This document shows, piece by piece, positions 8,543 through 17,410 of a DNA stretch of 64,000 bases. Source of the DNA: Microcaldota archaeon (GTDB lineage Archaea; Micrarchaeota; Micrarchaeia; Norongarragalinales; SBBD01); assembly GCA_018819225.1 (NCBI GenBank), contig JAHJQN010000003.1:124001-188000 (forward strand), read 5' to 3'. A program made the translations under genes and the position numbers. Each line of letters opens with the position of its first letter. Position 1 is the first letter of the stretch. The notes under the pieces are model-generated. The model was not told the origin of the DNA and made no database searches. It saw only the letters and a program-made list of their open reading frames with translations.

Positions 8543-9166
8543 TTATTTGCTCAACGTCGACCGATCAAGGAACCCAGAGAGGATATTATAGTGAGTAAGA
8601 TTTAATGACTTCGCACGAGTGAAATTACGGAGGCCGATCGCGAGCTGCTCATCACTTAATCGCGTCCCAGGTTTACCCAATTGGTCAAGAAATCGAGGAT
8701 TTCGCTCCAGCAAGGAAGGAGTAATGCGCATCCAGAACAAGAATTCGTGAATATGATCACCAACCATTCCCCGAATAACGGGGGGAACGTTTTTCCTTCG
8801 TAAGTATTGAGTAATGGCCGGCATTTCACGAGGAACTCCCGCGAATGCATAGCCGCCAATATGATGATCGTATGCGGATCCGATGGCTTGAGATAACGGT
8901 TCCAATGATTCGCCGAGGGCCCGTTGTTTCTCCGTTGGAATCGCAGGATGATCCCGGATCATTCCGAGGCCGATTCGCCCTTCCCTAATTCCCTTAACCA
9001 ACCGAGCCAGGTTAACGCCCTTTCGATTCAATTCAAGGAACTGAGGTCGCAACGCCGCAAAGTCTTTCTTATGAAGAAGCCCCCGTTCAAACAAACAACT
9101 CATGAGTCGATCCACGCGGAACTCAGGTATGCGAATAGAAAACTGTTCCCCTTCTCGGGACGTCAT
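8543..9166 (-). CDS. Protein of unknown function
   Basis: A 207-residue, mainly helical, soluble protein with His-rich central segments (YDHHIGGYAF, and GDHIHEFLFWMRI near residues 131-143). The HxxxxxxxxH patterns could bind metal, but no family is recognised. It converges on the membrane-protein gene ending at 8541 with a 1-nt gap and diverges from the glycosyltransferase at 9223. Confidence 0.6.
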   Translation of the reverse strand: MTSREGEQFSIRIPEFRVDRLMSCLFERGLLHKKDFAALRPQFLELNRKGVNLARLVKGIREGRIGLGMIRDHPAIPTEKQRALGESLEPLSQAIGSAYDHHIGGYAFAGVPREMPAITQYLRRKNVPPVIRGMVGDHIHEFLFWMRITPSLLERNPRFLDQLGKPGTRLSDEQLAIGLRNFTRAKSLNLTHYNILSGFLDRSTLSK

Positions 9167-9222
9167 AAATCCCTTCGATACCCCAAGCTATTTATTGGTT
9201 GCTGAAGTACTGGCATTCGCCC

Positions 9223-9918
9223 ATGTTCTCCATCGTTATTCCGACGCATAATGAAGAAAAACGCATTCACGATACGCTGGAAAAGCTTTTGAAGTTTCTC
9301 CACCGATTCCGCAAACCCTACGAGATAATTATCGTGGACGACGGGCACGACCGAACGCTAGACATCGTTTCCGAGTTCGTGCACGTGAAACGCAACCACG
9401 TGCAATTGCTCCGGTTCAACCACCGCCAAGGGAAAGGGAAGGCGCTCGTGGAAGGCATGAAGAAAGCGAAAGGAGATGCGATTATCACGTACGACGCCGA
9501 CGGCGCCGCGCCGCCTAAAGAAATTCCCAAACTCCTCAAGGAATTGAAGCGGTCCGATGTCGTGATTGGAAGCCGGGCGCTCGAACACGCCGTGATCGTG
9601 GGCACGGTTCCGAACCGGAGGCGGATTGCCAGCAAAAGCTTTAACACGCTGATCGATTTTCTGTTTCAATTGGGCGTCAAGGACACGCAATGCGGATTCA
9701 AGGGAATCAAACGCAATAAAATCCTGCCGTTATTGAACCAATTCAAGCAGCACGGATTTGAATGGGACGTCGAGCTCCTCTTGCGAGCCAAAAAAGCCGG
9801 GCTTCGAATCAAGGAAATCCCGATCGAATGGCATCACAAAAAAGAAGGAAAAGTCGTTTATCGAGACGTGATGCGCATGCTGAAAGGCGTGGTCAAGTTG
9901 AAACGCGAAATGGGTTGA
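9223..9918 (+). CDS. GT2 family glycosyltransferase (DPM1/ALG5-like)
   Basis: A 231-residue GT-A fold transferase starting MFSIVIPTHNEE. It has the nucleotide-binding IIIVDDG, the metal-binding DAD in ITYDADGA, and the late CGFKGIKRN motif seen in dolichyl-phosphate glucose/mannose synthases. Such enzymes load a sugar onto a polyprenyl phosphate for use by GT-C transferases, and three GT39-like candidates are in this window. There is no C-terminal membrane segment, so it resembles the soluble DPM1 type. A TTG 24 nt upstream is in frame, but the TATA-like CTATTTATTG at 9188-9197 places transcription start near the ATG at 9223, which is chosen. Confidence 0.85.
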   Translation: MFSIVIPTHNEEKRIHDTLEKLLKFLHRFRKPYEIIIVDDGHDRTLDIVSEFVHVKRNHVQLLRFNHRQGKGKALVEGMKKAKGDAIITYDADGAAPPKEIPKLLKELKRSDVVIGSRALEHAVIVGTVPNRRRIASKSFNTLIDFLFQLGVKDTQCGFKGIKRNKILPLLNQFKQHGFEWDVELLLRAKKAGLRIKEIPIEWHHKKEGKVVYRDVMRMLKGVVKLKREMG

Positions 9919-9924
9919 TGCGGA

Positions 9925-10569
9925 ATGTGGGTCGCCAAGTTCAAGGCATGGCACGACTCGCAGTGGCTGCAAAAGACGAAAAACCTCGAAGCCCGTGCAC
10001 GCGTCCATTACCTCAACATTTTCAAAGAGGGAAACAAACGGTTCATCATGAAGGTCATGCTGGTGGAAGGGAAAGACAAAGAGCAACTCATTCAATGTAC
10101 CCTTGACGAGTCGCGATGCCATTCGATTGAAGTTGCCGGGGACCAAGTGTTCTATTATTTGGAAGAAAGCGAGGGATTCTCGAACATGTTGCTGGATCAC
10201 CGAGTGTTTTTCGTGGGTCCGGTGATTATGGAAGGAGGCCAAGAACATTGGACCGTTGCGTCCCACCAGAAAAAGGATTTGACGGAACTCCATAAGAGCT
10301 TAAAACGCTTGCCGTATCGCGCGACCCTTGAATTAGTGAGTTTGAAAAAGGAGACGCCCCACTTTTTTGTTTCGACCGCCATGAGCAAACTGACGGAACT
10401 GGAACGTCGAACGATGGAAATGGCAAGAAACCACGGGTACTTCGAGCATCCCCGCCAGACGAACGCAAAGGAACTGGCGAAAATGCTGAAAGTGCCTCGA
10501 AGCACTTTAACCGAACGATTGCGTAAAGCCGAAGCCAAACTCATACCGGAAGTGCTTGACAGCCGCTAA
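9925..10569 (+). CDS. Bat-type HTH (HTH_10) transcription regulator, paralog 1
   Basis: A 214-residue protein beginning MWVAKFKAWHDS. The C-terminal about 55 residues form the bacterio-opsin-activator HTH: a first helix, then TNAKELAKMLKVPRSTLTER and LRKAEAKL. The N-terminal about 150 residues form an unassigned sensor-like domain also present in the paralog at 49815. The two share the MWVA start, a VFFVGP/VFFLKP strand and a HWTVAS/YWTVAS motif. It starts 6 nt after the glycosyltransferase stop and lies 69 bp before a phosphohistidine-swivel gene. The same pairing recurs at 50 kb, which suggests it controls or works with the swivel protein. Confidence 0.85.
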   Translation: MWVAKFKAWHDSQWLQKTKNLEARARVHYLNIFKEGNKRFIMKVMLVEGKDKEQLIQCTLDESRCHSIEVAGDQVFYYLEESEGFSNMLLDHRVFFVGPVIMEGGQEHWTVASHQKKDLTELHKSLKRLPYRATLELVSLKKETPHFFVSTAMSKLTELERRTMEMARNHGYFEHPRQTNAKELAKMLKVPRSTLTERLRKAEAKLIPEVLDSR

Positions 10570-10576
10570 AGTACAA

Positions 10577-10590
10577 CCGGAATATTCCGG
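10577..10590. promoter_or_regulatory. Perfect palindrome upstream of swivel gene 1, candidate operator
   Basis: CCGGAATATTCCGG is a perfect 14-bp palindrome in the 69-bp gap between the Bat-type regulator and the swivel gene. It could be bound by the regulator encoded just upstream. It is not followed by a T-run and so does not look like a terminator. Confidence 0.4.
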
Positions 10591-10638
10591 CGATAGGATT
10601 AAGATCATACCGGCGCATAACGCTTCAAACAGATACGT

Positions 10639-12138
10639 ATGGCTAATTTGGAATGGGAGGTCATTGCCGAACGCGGACGGAGTCACGGCATCCACATCAT
10701 CGAAATCGTGATGGAGACCTACCTCGAAATCGCTTCCGGAAAACGCAAGTCCGAGTATACCGCGAAACAGTACCGCCAGGTCGATGCCGGAAAGCAAAAC
10801 GGTCGCGGCATGGGCTCGCGGGACGTACAACAGTACATCGATACGCTCAAGGAAATGGAGAAAAAGAATCCGAATGCGCTTTATGAACTGGCGCTAACCA
10901 GTGAACGCGATGTGGAGGAAGGGAAACGCGCTGCGGATGCCATCGCCAAAGAAGCGTATGCGCCCCCATCCGAATGGAGCGAACTGGCAGAAGGTATCGA
11001 ATTAATGGGGAACGCGTTTAAGGCGCTCACCCAACGATGCTATCATTACTTGATGATCAACAAGTTCTATCCGGATTCCGTTTCTCAAGCCATTGCGCAG
11101 CGCATAAGCGACCCTCACGAACAAGCAAGAATCGCAAACATTCTATTCACGTGCTCGAAACCCACCGGAATCCGCAAGGAAAAAAAAGAACTCCTGATGC
11201 TGGCTCAGGAAATGAAAAAGAACGCTTGGGACATCCATCGTCCGGAAGTGCACGAGCGATTGACAGCCATTGCAGAGCAATATGGCGCCCTCGGCATTTA
11301 CGTGATGTGGGGCGAGCCATTTACCGCGGAAACATTGAAACCCCGATTGAAGGAACTACTGGAAAGCGATCGCGAAAAAATGGAACAGGCATTGAATAAA
11401 CAGGAGCGAGTTTTGCAAGACACCGAAGACATCATGAAGAAACTGAAATTCACTCCCGAAGAAGCCATCCGCGTGAAAACGATTCAGGAATGGGCATTCG
11501 AAGCGAATAATCGCGACGAAGCATACGGGTATATCACCCGTCAGTGCATTCCCTTGCTGAATGAATGCGCCCGTCGATTCGGGATTTCACGGCACGATTT
11601 GCTGGAAATGCGAAAACACGAAATATTAAAACAACTTGAACGGAAGGAAAAAATGGGTGAGGCGTTCCAAAAGCAGATTGCCGCACGCGATGGAGCGCAC
11701 GCCATCGTACTGGAAAACGGACGCGTCCATCTGTATGAAGGGGCGGAATTCCAAGCCTACTTTGAAAAGGAAATGAAACTCGAGGAAAAAATGCATCACA
11801 TGCAAGAACTCCGAGGCCAAACGGCCTCACCAGGAAGCGTTTCCGGAAACGTGCGCTTGATTCACGGCATTGAGGACGTGCCCAAACTCGAGAAAGGAGA
11901 AATACTGGTGGCTACGGCGACCATGCCCGCGTATGTCCCCGCCATGGAAAAAGCAGCAGCCATCGTCACGAACGAAGGCGGACAGCTTTGCCATGCCGCA
12001 ATCGTTTCCCGCGAATTGGGCGTGCCATGCATTGTTGGAACCAAAATGGCCACGCACGTGTTTCAAGACGGGGAGCGCGTGGAAGTGGATGCGACCCATG
12101 GCGTCGTGCGCAAGCTATCCGTTCAGCGCAAATCGTAG
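10639..12138 (+). CDS. PEP-utiliser phosphohistidine-swivel protein 1
   Basis: A 499-residue soluble protein. Residues about 400-495 form the PEP-utilising-enzyme mobile (swivelling) domain, with SPGSVSGNV, a GEILVA strand, and the phosphohistidine loop TNEGGQLCHAAIVSREL followed by GVPCIVGT. The histidine in CHAAI is the phosphocarrier in PEP synthase, PPDK, enzyme I and rifampin phosphotransferase. The N-terminal 390 residues are helical and unassigned. No ATP-grasp domain and no PEP-binding TIM barrel is present, so the enzyme phosphorylating this His is unknown. Three other swivel proteins occur in the window (19003, 31102, 50723). It overlaps the convergent GT39 gene by 16 bp. Confidence 0.85.
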   Translation: MANLEWEVIAERGRSHGIHIIEIVMETYLEIASGKRKSEYTAKQYRQVDAGKQNGRGMGSRDVQQYIDTLKEMEKKNPNALYELALTSERDVEEGKRAADAIAKEAYAPPSEWSELAEGIELMGNAFKALTQRCYHYLMINKFYPDSVSQAIAQRISDPHEQARIANILFTCSKPTGIRKEKKELLMLAQEMKKNAWDIHRPEVHERLTAIAEQYGALGIYVMWGEPFTAETLKPRLKELLESDREKMEQALNKQERVLQDTEDIMKKLKFTPEEAIRVKTIQEWAFEANNRDEAYGYITRQCIPLLNECARRFGISRHDLLEMRKHEILKQLERKEKMGEAFQKQIAARDGAHAIVLENGRVHLYEGAEFQAYFEKEMKLEEKMHHMQELRGQTASPGSVSGNVRLIHGIEDVPKLEKGEILVATATMPAYVPAMEKAAAIVTNEGGQLCHAAIVSRELGVPCIVGTKMATHVFQDGERVEVDATHGVVRKLSVQRKS

Positions 12139-13628
12139 ACTTCAAAGTAAGGATCCGAATAGACGCGCTCCATATCACGCAATACCACGGTCAGCGCGTC
12201 GCAATTCGAGGGTTGCTGCAAGCCATCCACCCGACGCACAAAGTACTCGTACTCTCCTTGATAGAGATAGGCCCGGATCCCGTACGATTCGCGACACATG
12301 GCCTGACGAAAACCATCGATGTTTACATGCGTCATGAATCCTTGATCGAACGCCCGGTGCCAGAAAAAGCGGGCATCGTATTCATGTGCAAACGGAATCG
12401 CGTAGGCGTCGTCCGTTACCATCGGTTCCTTCAGCGTCTGAAGAAACGCGTGCACGCCCAACGCCGCCGTCCGCTCCACAGGAGGCGTTGAAAAAACGAA
12501 CCCTAACGCATTCGAATAGGAATCGTAATATGGATACTGGACGACCGCGTTCAGGAACAAGAGGACCGCCAGAGCGATCGCCACTTGTTTTTGGAGAGCG
12601 GAAGCGTGGGCGAACGCCCAACCCGACAACAGGGCGAGAAATGGCCATAAAACGAGTGCGTGACGGAAGAACGGATACGGATTGAATGCAATGGAAATCA
12701 AAAAAACAACGAGAAAGATCATCAACGCCCAGACCCGAGTATCGCGAACCCGAGACTTCCACACTAAATACAAGGAAAGGAATCCCAAGAAGTAGAGCAA
12801 GGGCTCGGTGCGCGTCAGCGTGACGAGTAACAGATTCAAGTTCAGGGAATGGTTGCCTTCAAAATAGAATCGTAGAGCGTACAAGACTTTCTCCCGCGAA
12901 TAAGAAACCGCGATAAAAATCGTCAACACGAGCCCCAGTCCGCCCCAAAGCCGCGCATCCCACTTCTTTTCCCCGAAATAGCGCAACAGTTCCATCAAAC
13001 CAATGAACACGACGGCGGAAAAGCCGTAGAATTTTGAGCTCACCGAGGCCAACAACAAGACCGATAAAAGAACCAGTCGCGGTACATCCCGTTTGGGCGC
13101 GTACTCAAATAAGTAAACCAGTATGGCTGCCGTGAAAAAGAAAAGAAACACCATTTCCAGCATCACGGCATTCGAAAAAAGCAATAGGTTGGGAGAAAAC
13201 AGCATGATGAATAACGGGAGGAGCGCGGGAACCGGGCCCAGCCAGCGTCTCGCGATGAAATAAACGAGTAAGGCGAGCAACAACGAGAAAATCAACGATA
13301 CGAGACGCATGGACGGTAACACCGCCCACACCATCTCCTCAACGAACGGAACCGGGGGAATCGCGGAATAAGCGGTTCCCATGCGACTGAACTCGTCCGC
13401 GTTTAATGCCATGAATTGCGTCGGTAAACCCAAGAACCATTTCGCGAGCGGCGGGTGCTCGGGATTCGGATCCGCACTTAAAAAACGATGTTGGTTCTCA
13501 ATAGAGAAAAACGCGTACAACACCTCGTCGTTCATCGGCAACAAGTAGAGGTCCGCGCGAAACAGGACGCCGGCGAGCAAAAAAACCATCAGGAGAACCC
13601 GCGCATTTTTTTCAGGGGAAAAGCGCAT
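12123..13628 (-). CDS. GT39/PMT-like membrane glycosyltransferase A
   Basis: A 501-residue GT-C type protein with about ten membrane helices. The first luminal loop carries LPMNDEVLYAFF and then NPEHPPLAKW. Acidic residues in this loop are catalytic in the PMT/ArnT (GT39/GT83) families, which transfer sugars from polyprenyl phosphate to surface acceptors. The C-terminal extracytoplasmic domain ends FVRRVDGLQQPSNCD, almost repeated in the neighbour at 13643. The gene lies 14 nt downstream of that neighbour in a likely operon with phosphomannomutase and rhomboid protease. The pair looks like a tandem duplication that has since diverged. Confidence 0.85.
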   Translation of the reverse strand: MRFSPEKNARVLLMVFLLAGVLFRADLYLLPMNDEVLYAFFSIENQHRFLSADPNPEHPPLAKWFLGLPTQFMALNADEFSRMGTAYSAIPPVPFVEEMVWAVLPSMRLVSLIFSLLLALLVYFIARRWLGPVPALLPLFIMLFSPNLLLFSNAVMLEMVFLFFFTAAILVYLFEYAPKRDVPRLVLLSVLLLASVSSKFYGFSAVVFIGLMELLRYFGEKKWDARLWGGLGLVLTIFIAVSYSREKVLYALRFYFEGNHSLNLNLLLVTLTRTEPLLYFLGFLSLYLVWKSRVRDTRVWALMIFLVVFLISIAFNPYPFFRHALVLWPFLALLSGWAFAHASALQKQVAIALAVLLFLNAVVQYPYYDSYSNALGFVFSTPPVERTAALGVHAFLQTLKEPMVTDDAYAIPFAHEYDARFFWHRAFDQGFMTHVNIDGFRQAMCRESYGIRAYLYQGEYEYFVRRVDGLQQPSNCDALTVVLRDMERVYSDPYFEVYDLR

Positions 13629-13642
13629 AAGGCATCTCCAGA

Positions 13643-15145
13643 CTATCGAAGCGTATACACGCGGAAATTCGCGTCTTGATATACGACGTTTAGTTGATCC
13701 AACAAGCTGTACAATCCATCGCAGTTACGCGGTTCCTGCAAGCCATCCGTACGTCGAACAAAGTACACGGCGCCGGAATCCCACAGGTACTGAGTCAACC
13801 GCGGATGATGGAAGCAAATGGGTTGACCAAAAGCAATCACGTCGGAGACCTCGAGCTGGCCGTTTTCCCACGCATACCGCCACCAGAACGTCGCATTGTA
13901 CTGAAACGAAAACGGCAAATGATACGGATCATCCGTAGCGATGGGTTCTGGCACGTTCGAAAGGAACGCGTGCACCCCGAGAACGGGCGAGCGCTCCACA
14001 GGAGGCGTTTGAATGATCCGACCCAACGGATTCACATACGAATCGTAATACGGATAATAATAGAAAGCGTTCACGAGCATGAGAACCCCGAACGCCAACG
14101 CCAGCTTTCGCTGCAAGCCGTTCGCATGAATAAACCCCCATCCCGCTAACAACGCGAGAAACGGCCACAAAATCAACGAGTAGCGGAAGTGCGGCCACGG
14201 ATTGAAAATAACGGAAACAAAAAACAGGCCCACCAAAACGAACAACGAGACCGCATGCCCATCGCGTTTCCCGTGCTTCCAGAAGAAAAATACCGCGAGC
14301 CCTACCAGGAAGAAGACCAAGAGCTCGATGCGAGCCAGAGTCACGAGCAACAAATCCGCGTTCAATGAAACGGAACCGCTCACGTAATGCTGAAACGCCC
14401 ACATCACTTTAAACAACGGATAAGAAACCGCGAGAAATGCGGCCGCGGTAATCCATACGGAAATCAGCAGCCAGTCATCCACCTCTTTTGTTTTAATGAA
14501 ACGAATCACTTCAAACAAGAGAATGACGCCTAACGCGTAAAAACCATTAAACTTGGCGCTCATGGCCGCAAACAAGAGAATCGCCAGCACGATTCGACGG
14601 GGCCAATCGCGTTTTCCGGAATACTCGAACAAGTAGAACAGAATACACGTCGTGAAAAAGAACAGGAATACCATGTCGAGCATGACGGCATTCGAAAACA
14701 AGGAAAGGCTGGGGGAAAACATCATCACGAAAAAGGCCACGAGTCCTCCTTCCAAACCCAACCATCGCTTCGCGAAAAGAAAAACCGCGAGCGCCAACAA
14801 CACGGAGAAGATCAGGGAAACGGCCCGAATGCTTGGAAGAATGCGCGGGGCCAACGATTCGACGAACGGAACCGGCGGCAGCGTCGAATACGTCTTATCC
14901 AAACGCGAAAACTCCGACATGTCGAAAGGAATTCCGTGCGTGGGAAGACCCAGAAACCATTTCGCAAGAGGAGGGTGTTCGGCATTCGCGTCTCCGGCAA
15001 ACCCCCGGTGCTGGTTTTCCATTGAGAGGACGGCGTACAACACCTCATCCGTCATCGGAAGCAACGTGAGATCGAAACGCAACCCGATTCCTAATAATAA
15101 AATGGCGGCCGCCGCCCACCAGTAGTACCGTTGGTCCAAGGCCAT
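13643..15145 (-). CDS. GT39/PMT-like membrane glycosyltransferase B
   Basis: A 500-residue GT-C protein with about ten membrane helices and the same loop motifs as glycosyltransferase A: LPMTDEVLYAVL and NAEHPPLAKW in the first luminal loop, and FVRRTDGLQEPRNCDG near the C-terminus. It probably uses a polyprenyl-phosphate-linked sugar such as that made by the GT2 enzyme at 9223. The start at 15145 is 1 nt after the phosphomannomutase stop, consistent with tight co-translation. Donor and acceptor are not predictable from the sequence. Confidence 0.85.
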   Translation of the reverse strand: MALDQRYYWWAAAAILLLGIGLRFDLTLLPMTDEVLYAVLSMENQHRGFAGDANAEHPPLAKWFLGLPTHGIPFDMSEFSRLDKTYSTLPPVPFVESLAPRILPSIRAVSLIFSVLLALAVFLFAKRWLGLEGGLVAFFVMMFSPSLSLFSNAVMLDMVFLFFFTTCILFYLFEYSGKRDWPRRIVLAILLFAAMSAKFNGFYALGVILLFEVIRFIKTKEVDDWLLISVWITAAAFLAVSYPLFKVMWAFQHYVSGSVSLNADLLLVTLARIELLVFFLVGLAVFFFWKHGKRDGHAVSLFVLVGLFFVSVIFNPWPHFRYSLILWPFLALLAGWGFIHANGLQRKLALAFGVLMLVNAFYYYPYYDSYVNPLGRIIQTPPVERSPVLGVHAFLSNVPEPIATDDPYHLPFSFQYNATFWWRYAWENGQLEVSDVIAFGQPICFHHPRLTQYLWDSGAVYFVRRTDGLQEPRNCDGLYSLLDQLNVVYQDANFRVYTLR

Positions 15146-15146
15146 G

Positions 15147-16541
15147 TCAATGCGTCGTTATCCGAGATAATGGCGGCAGCACGACACCCGCGGTTTTCAA
15201 CGGCTTTTCAAACAATCGATACACCCGTTTAAGTTTGGCAAACGTTTTTCCTTCGAAACGCAATGTAATCGCGGGTTCCGTATTCGAGACGCGCACTAAA
15301 CCCCACGAGTCCCCGAGATCCAGGTACACGCCATCCAGCGTTTTCACCGCAGCGCCAAACCCCTTCTTCAAATCCGTCTGGACTCCCTGAACGACCGCAT
15401 TCTTTTCATCGTCCGCACAGAACAAGCGCAACTCGGACGTGCACGGATACTTCGGAATGCGTTTCAGTTCCGAGGAAAGCGGGTGATTCATGACGGAAAC
15501 GAGTTGCGCCATCTTGGCCGCCGCAAACAATCCGTCGTCAAAACCGTAATGATCCGCAAACGAAAAATGGCCCGTGATCTCGCCGCCCAAAACCGCGCCG
15601 CGCTTTTCCAGTTCCTCGCGAACCGCAATGCGGCCGGCCTTGGACATGACTTTCCTTCCTTTCAAACGAGTAATCTCTTCCGGCACGACGAGCGAACAAC
15701 GCAGTTCGTATACTACCGTACTTCTCGGATGACGCTTCAACGCATCGCGAAGGAATAGAATGAACGCGTCATCCCCGCGAACGATATTCCCTTGATCGTC
15801 CACGAACGCGGCGCGGTCCCCGTCCCCATCAAACGCGACCCCGAACTGGGCGTGCTGCCGCTTCACTTCATCCTGAAGCCAACGCAAGTTCTCGACTTGA
15901 TGCGGATCCGGCAAATGGTTCAAGAAAGCGGATTCCACGTCCTCGAAAAGCGAGTGCACCCGGCAGCCCATGAGCTCCAACAGAACGCGCGCAATGGGCC
16001 CGCACGTCCCATTCCCGGAATCAAAGACCACGCGAATCGGTTTCTGCAGCTTCACACGCTGCAATAAATCCGTCACGTACGGCTCGATAATTTTGTGCTT
16101 CCAATGCTTGCCTTTCCTCCCCCGAACATATTTCTGCTCGTGGTAAATGCGTTCGAGTTCCCGCATTTGACCGGAAAGCAAGGGCATGTGACGGTCGTAC
16201 ATCTTGAACCCATTGTATTCCGGCGGATTGTGAGAGGCCGTCACCATGCAACCGCCTGCCGCGTTCTCCGTAGCGAGCGCGAATTGAACGAGGGGCGTGG
16301 GAACCACCCCCAAATTCACGACATCGAAACCCGTTGAAAGCAATCCCTTGGAAAACGATTCCGCCAGCCGGAACGAATGATTGCGGTTATCCCGCGCCAA
16401 AAACACTTTTCTCTTCTTCGACTTGCGTTTGGCTAAAAGCGTTCCAAGCGCTTTGCCAACGCGTTCGGCCGCTGCCTCATCCAATTCCTGTGGGACCAGC
16501 CCGCGCACGTCATAGCCCTTGAAGAAACCCATGACACTCAA
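15147..16541 (-). CDS. Phosphomannomutase/phosphoglucomutase
   Basis: A 464-residue alpha-D-phosphohexomutase. The phosphoserine loop TASHNPPEYNG, the metal-binding loop FDGDGDRAAF, the sugar-binding GEITGHFSFADHYGFDDG, and the phosphate-binding RVSNTEPAITLRFEG all appear in the expected order. It interconverts hexose 6- and 1-phosphates, supplying GDP-mannose or UDP/dTDP-glucose precursors. Its place directly upstream of two GT39 genes supports a role in protein or surface glycosylation. It starts within the last bases of the rhomboid gene (4-bp overlap). An in-frame ATG three codons further in is an alternative start. Confidence 0.93.
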   Translation of the reverse strand: MSVMGFFKGYDVRGLVPQELDEAAAERVGKALGTLLAKRKSKKRKVFLARDNRNHSFRLAESFSKGLLSTGFDVVNLGVVPTPLVQFALATENAAGGCMVTASHNPPEYNGFKMYDRHMPLLSGQMRELERIYHEQKYVRGRKGKHWKHKIIEPYVTDLLQRVKLQKPIRVVFDSGNGTCGPIARVLLELMGCRVHSLFEDVESAFLNHLPDPHQVENLRWLQDEVKRQHAQFGVAFDGDGDRAAFVDDQGNIVRGDDAFILFLRDALKRHPRSTVVYELRCSLVVPEEITRLKGRKVMSKAGRIAVREELEKRGAVLGGEITGHFSFADHYGFDDGLFAAAKMAQLVSVMNHPLSSELKRIPKYPCTSELRLFCADDEKNAVVQGVQTDLKKGFGAAVKTLDGVYLDLGDSWGLVRVSNTEPAITLRFEGKTFAKLKRVYRLFEKPLKTAGVVLPPLSRITTH

Positions 16542-17086
16542 CTATAGTATAACAGCTGCGGCTTGATGTAGCGCGCGAACCCGTAGCCGAGCACCAACCC
16601 GAATACGTGCGCAAAGTTCGCGATATTGGATACGACGTATACCCCGGAAAACACTTCCAGAACGAACCAGAAAACGCCGGCCACCCACATGGGCATTGGA
16701 ATAAAGCTCACGAACACGATCATGTTCGGTTCCAGCGCAACCAACGCCCCCAGAATGCCGAAAATGGCTCCGGAAGCGCCTAATGCAGGCTGCACGCCGC
16801 CCGTCAACAAATAACCAATGTTGCCCAGAATACCCGCTGCAAAATAGAGCATGAGAAAACGCTGGCTGCCTAAACGAGATTCAAGAATGGGTCCGAAAAT
16901 GAACAACGCGAACATGTTGAAGAACAAGTGCGAAAAGCCGCCGTGCAGAAACATGGAAGTGATAAAACCCCACGGCTGCTGGAAAATGTGTTGGGGATCC
17001 AGCCAAAAGAATTCCGTGAACCCGGGAATCAACAATTGAATGAAGAAAATCGCGAACGTGATACCCAATAAATACAACGAGTACAT
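16538..17086 (-). CDS. Rhomboid-family intramembrane serine protease
   Basis: A 182-residue, six-helix membrane protein. It has the rhomboid HGGFSHLFFNMFAL segment (His and Asn of the oxyanion region, residues about 48-61), the catalytic serine in GASGAIFG (Ser105) and the catalytic histidine in ANFAHVFG (His160). It has the minimal size of prokaryotic rhomboids. Such proteases cleave transmembrane substrates within the bilayer. It is the first gene of the rhomboid-phosphomannomutase-GT39-GT39 operon, which suggests surface-protein processing, but the substrate is unknown. Confidence 0.93.
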   Translation of the reverse strand: MYSLYLLGITFAIFFIQLLIPGFTEFFWLDPQHIFQQPWGFITSMFLHGGFSHLFFNMFALFIFGPILESRLGSQRFLMLYFAAGILGNIGYLLTGGVQPALGASGAIFGILGALVALEPNMIVFVSFIPMPMWVAGVFWFVLEVFSGVYVVSNIANFAHVFGLVLGYGFARYIKPQLLYYS

Positions 17087-17131
17087 GCTTGGACCCCCCT
17101 CGACTGCAACTAATACGCCAAAAGGGTTTTA

Positions 17132-17410
17132 ATGGGTTGGTTCTTTAGAAGGCCTATGGTCGACGTGAGTCTCGTTCTCTCGCAGGCATGGTTCATTCTA
17201 CTGTTCTCGCTCGCCGTTACCGCACTCATTTTCCCCATCGTGTTTCTGGCGGGATTCGCTTACGATATGCTGTTGGAGCGTTACAAGAAAATCCCGAAAG
17301 TCTTGCTCATGCTCGTCGTCACGTTTCTCGGAGTGTTGGCGGCAGTCACGCTGCTGGAAATCTATTTGGAGTTCACGCTGCCGCTCGCTTTTGGCAACCG
17401 CCTCCCTTAA
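17132..17410 (+). CDS. Small two-helix membrane protein
   Basis: A 92-residue protein with predicted helices at about residues 15-44 and 55-78, separated by a basic loop (LLERYKKIPK), which suggests a hairpin with a cytoplasmic loop. No family recognised. It is divergent from the rhomboid operon across 45 bp and overlaps the end of the convergent winged-helix gene by 4 bp. An ATG eight codons in (17156) is an alternative start. Confidence 0.55.
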   Translation: MGWFFRRPMVDVSLVLSQAWFILLFSLAVTALIFPIVFLAGFAYDMLLERYKKIPKVLLMLVVTFLGVLAAVTLLEIYLEFTLPLAFGNRLP

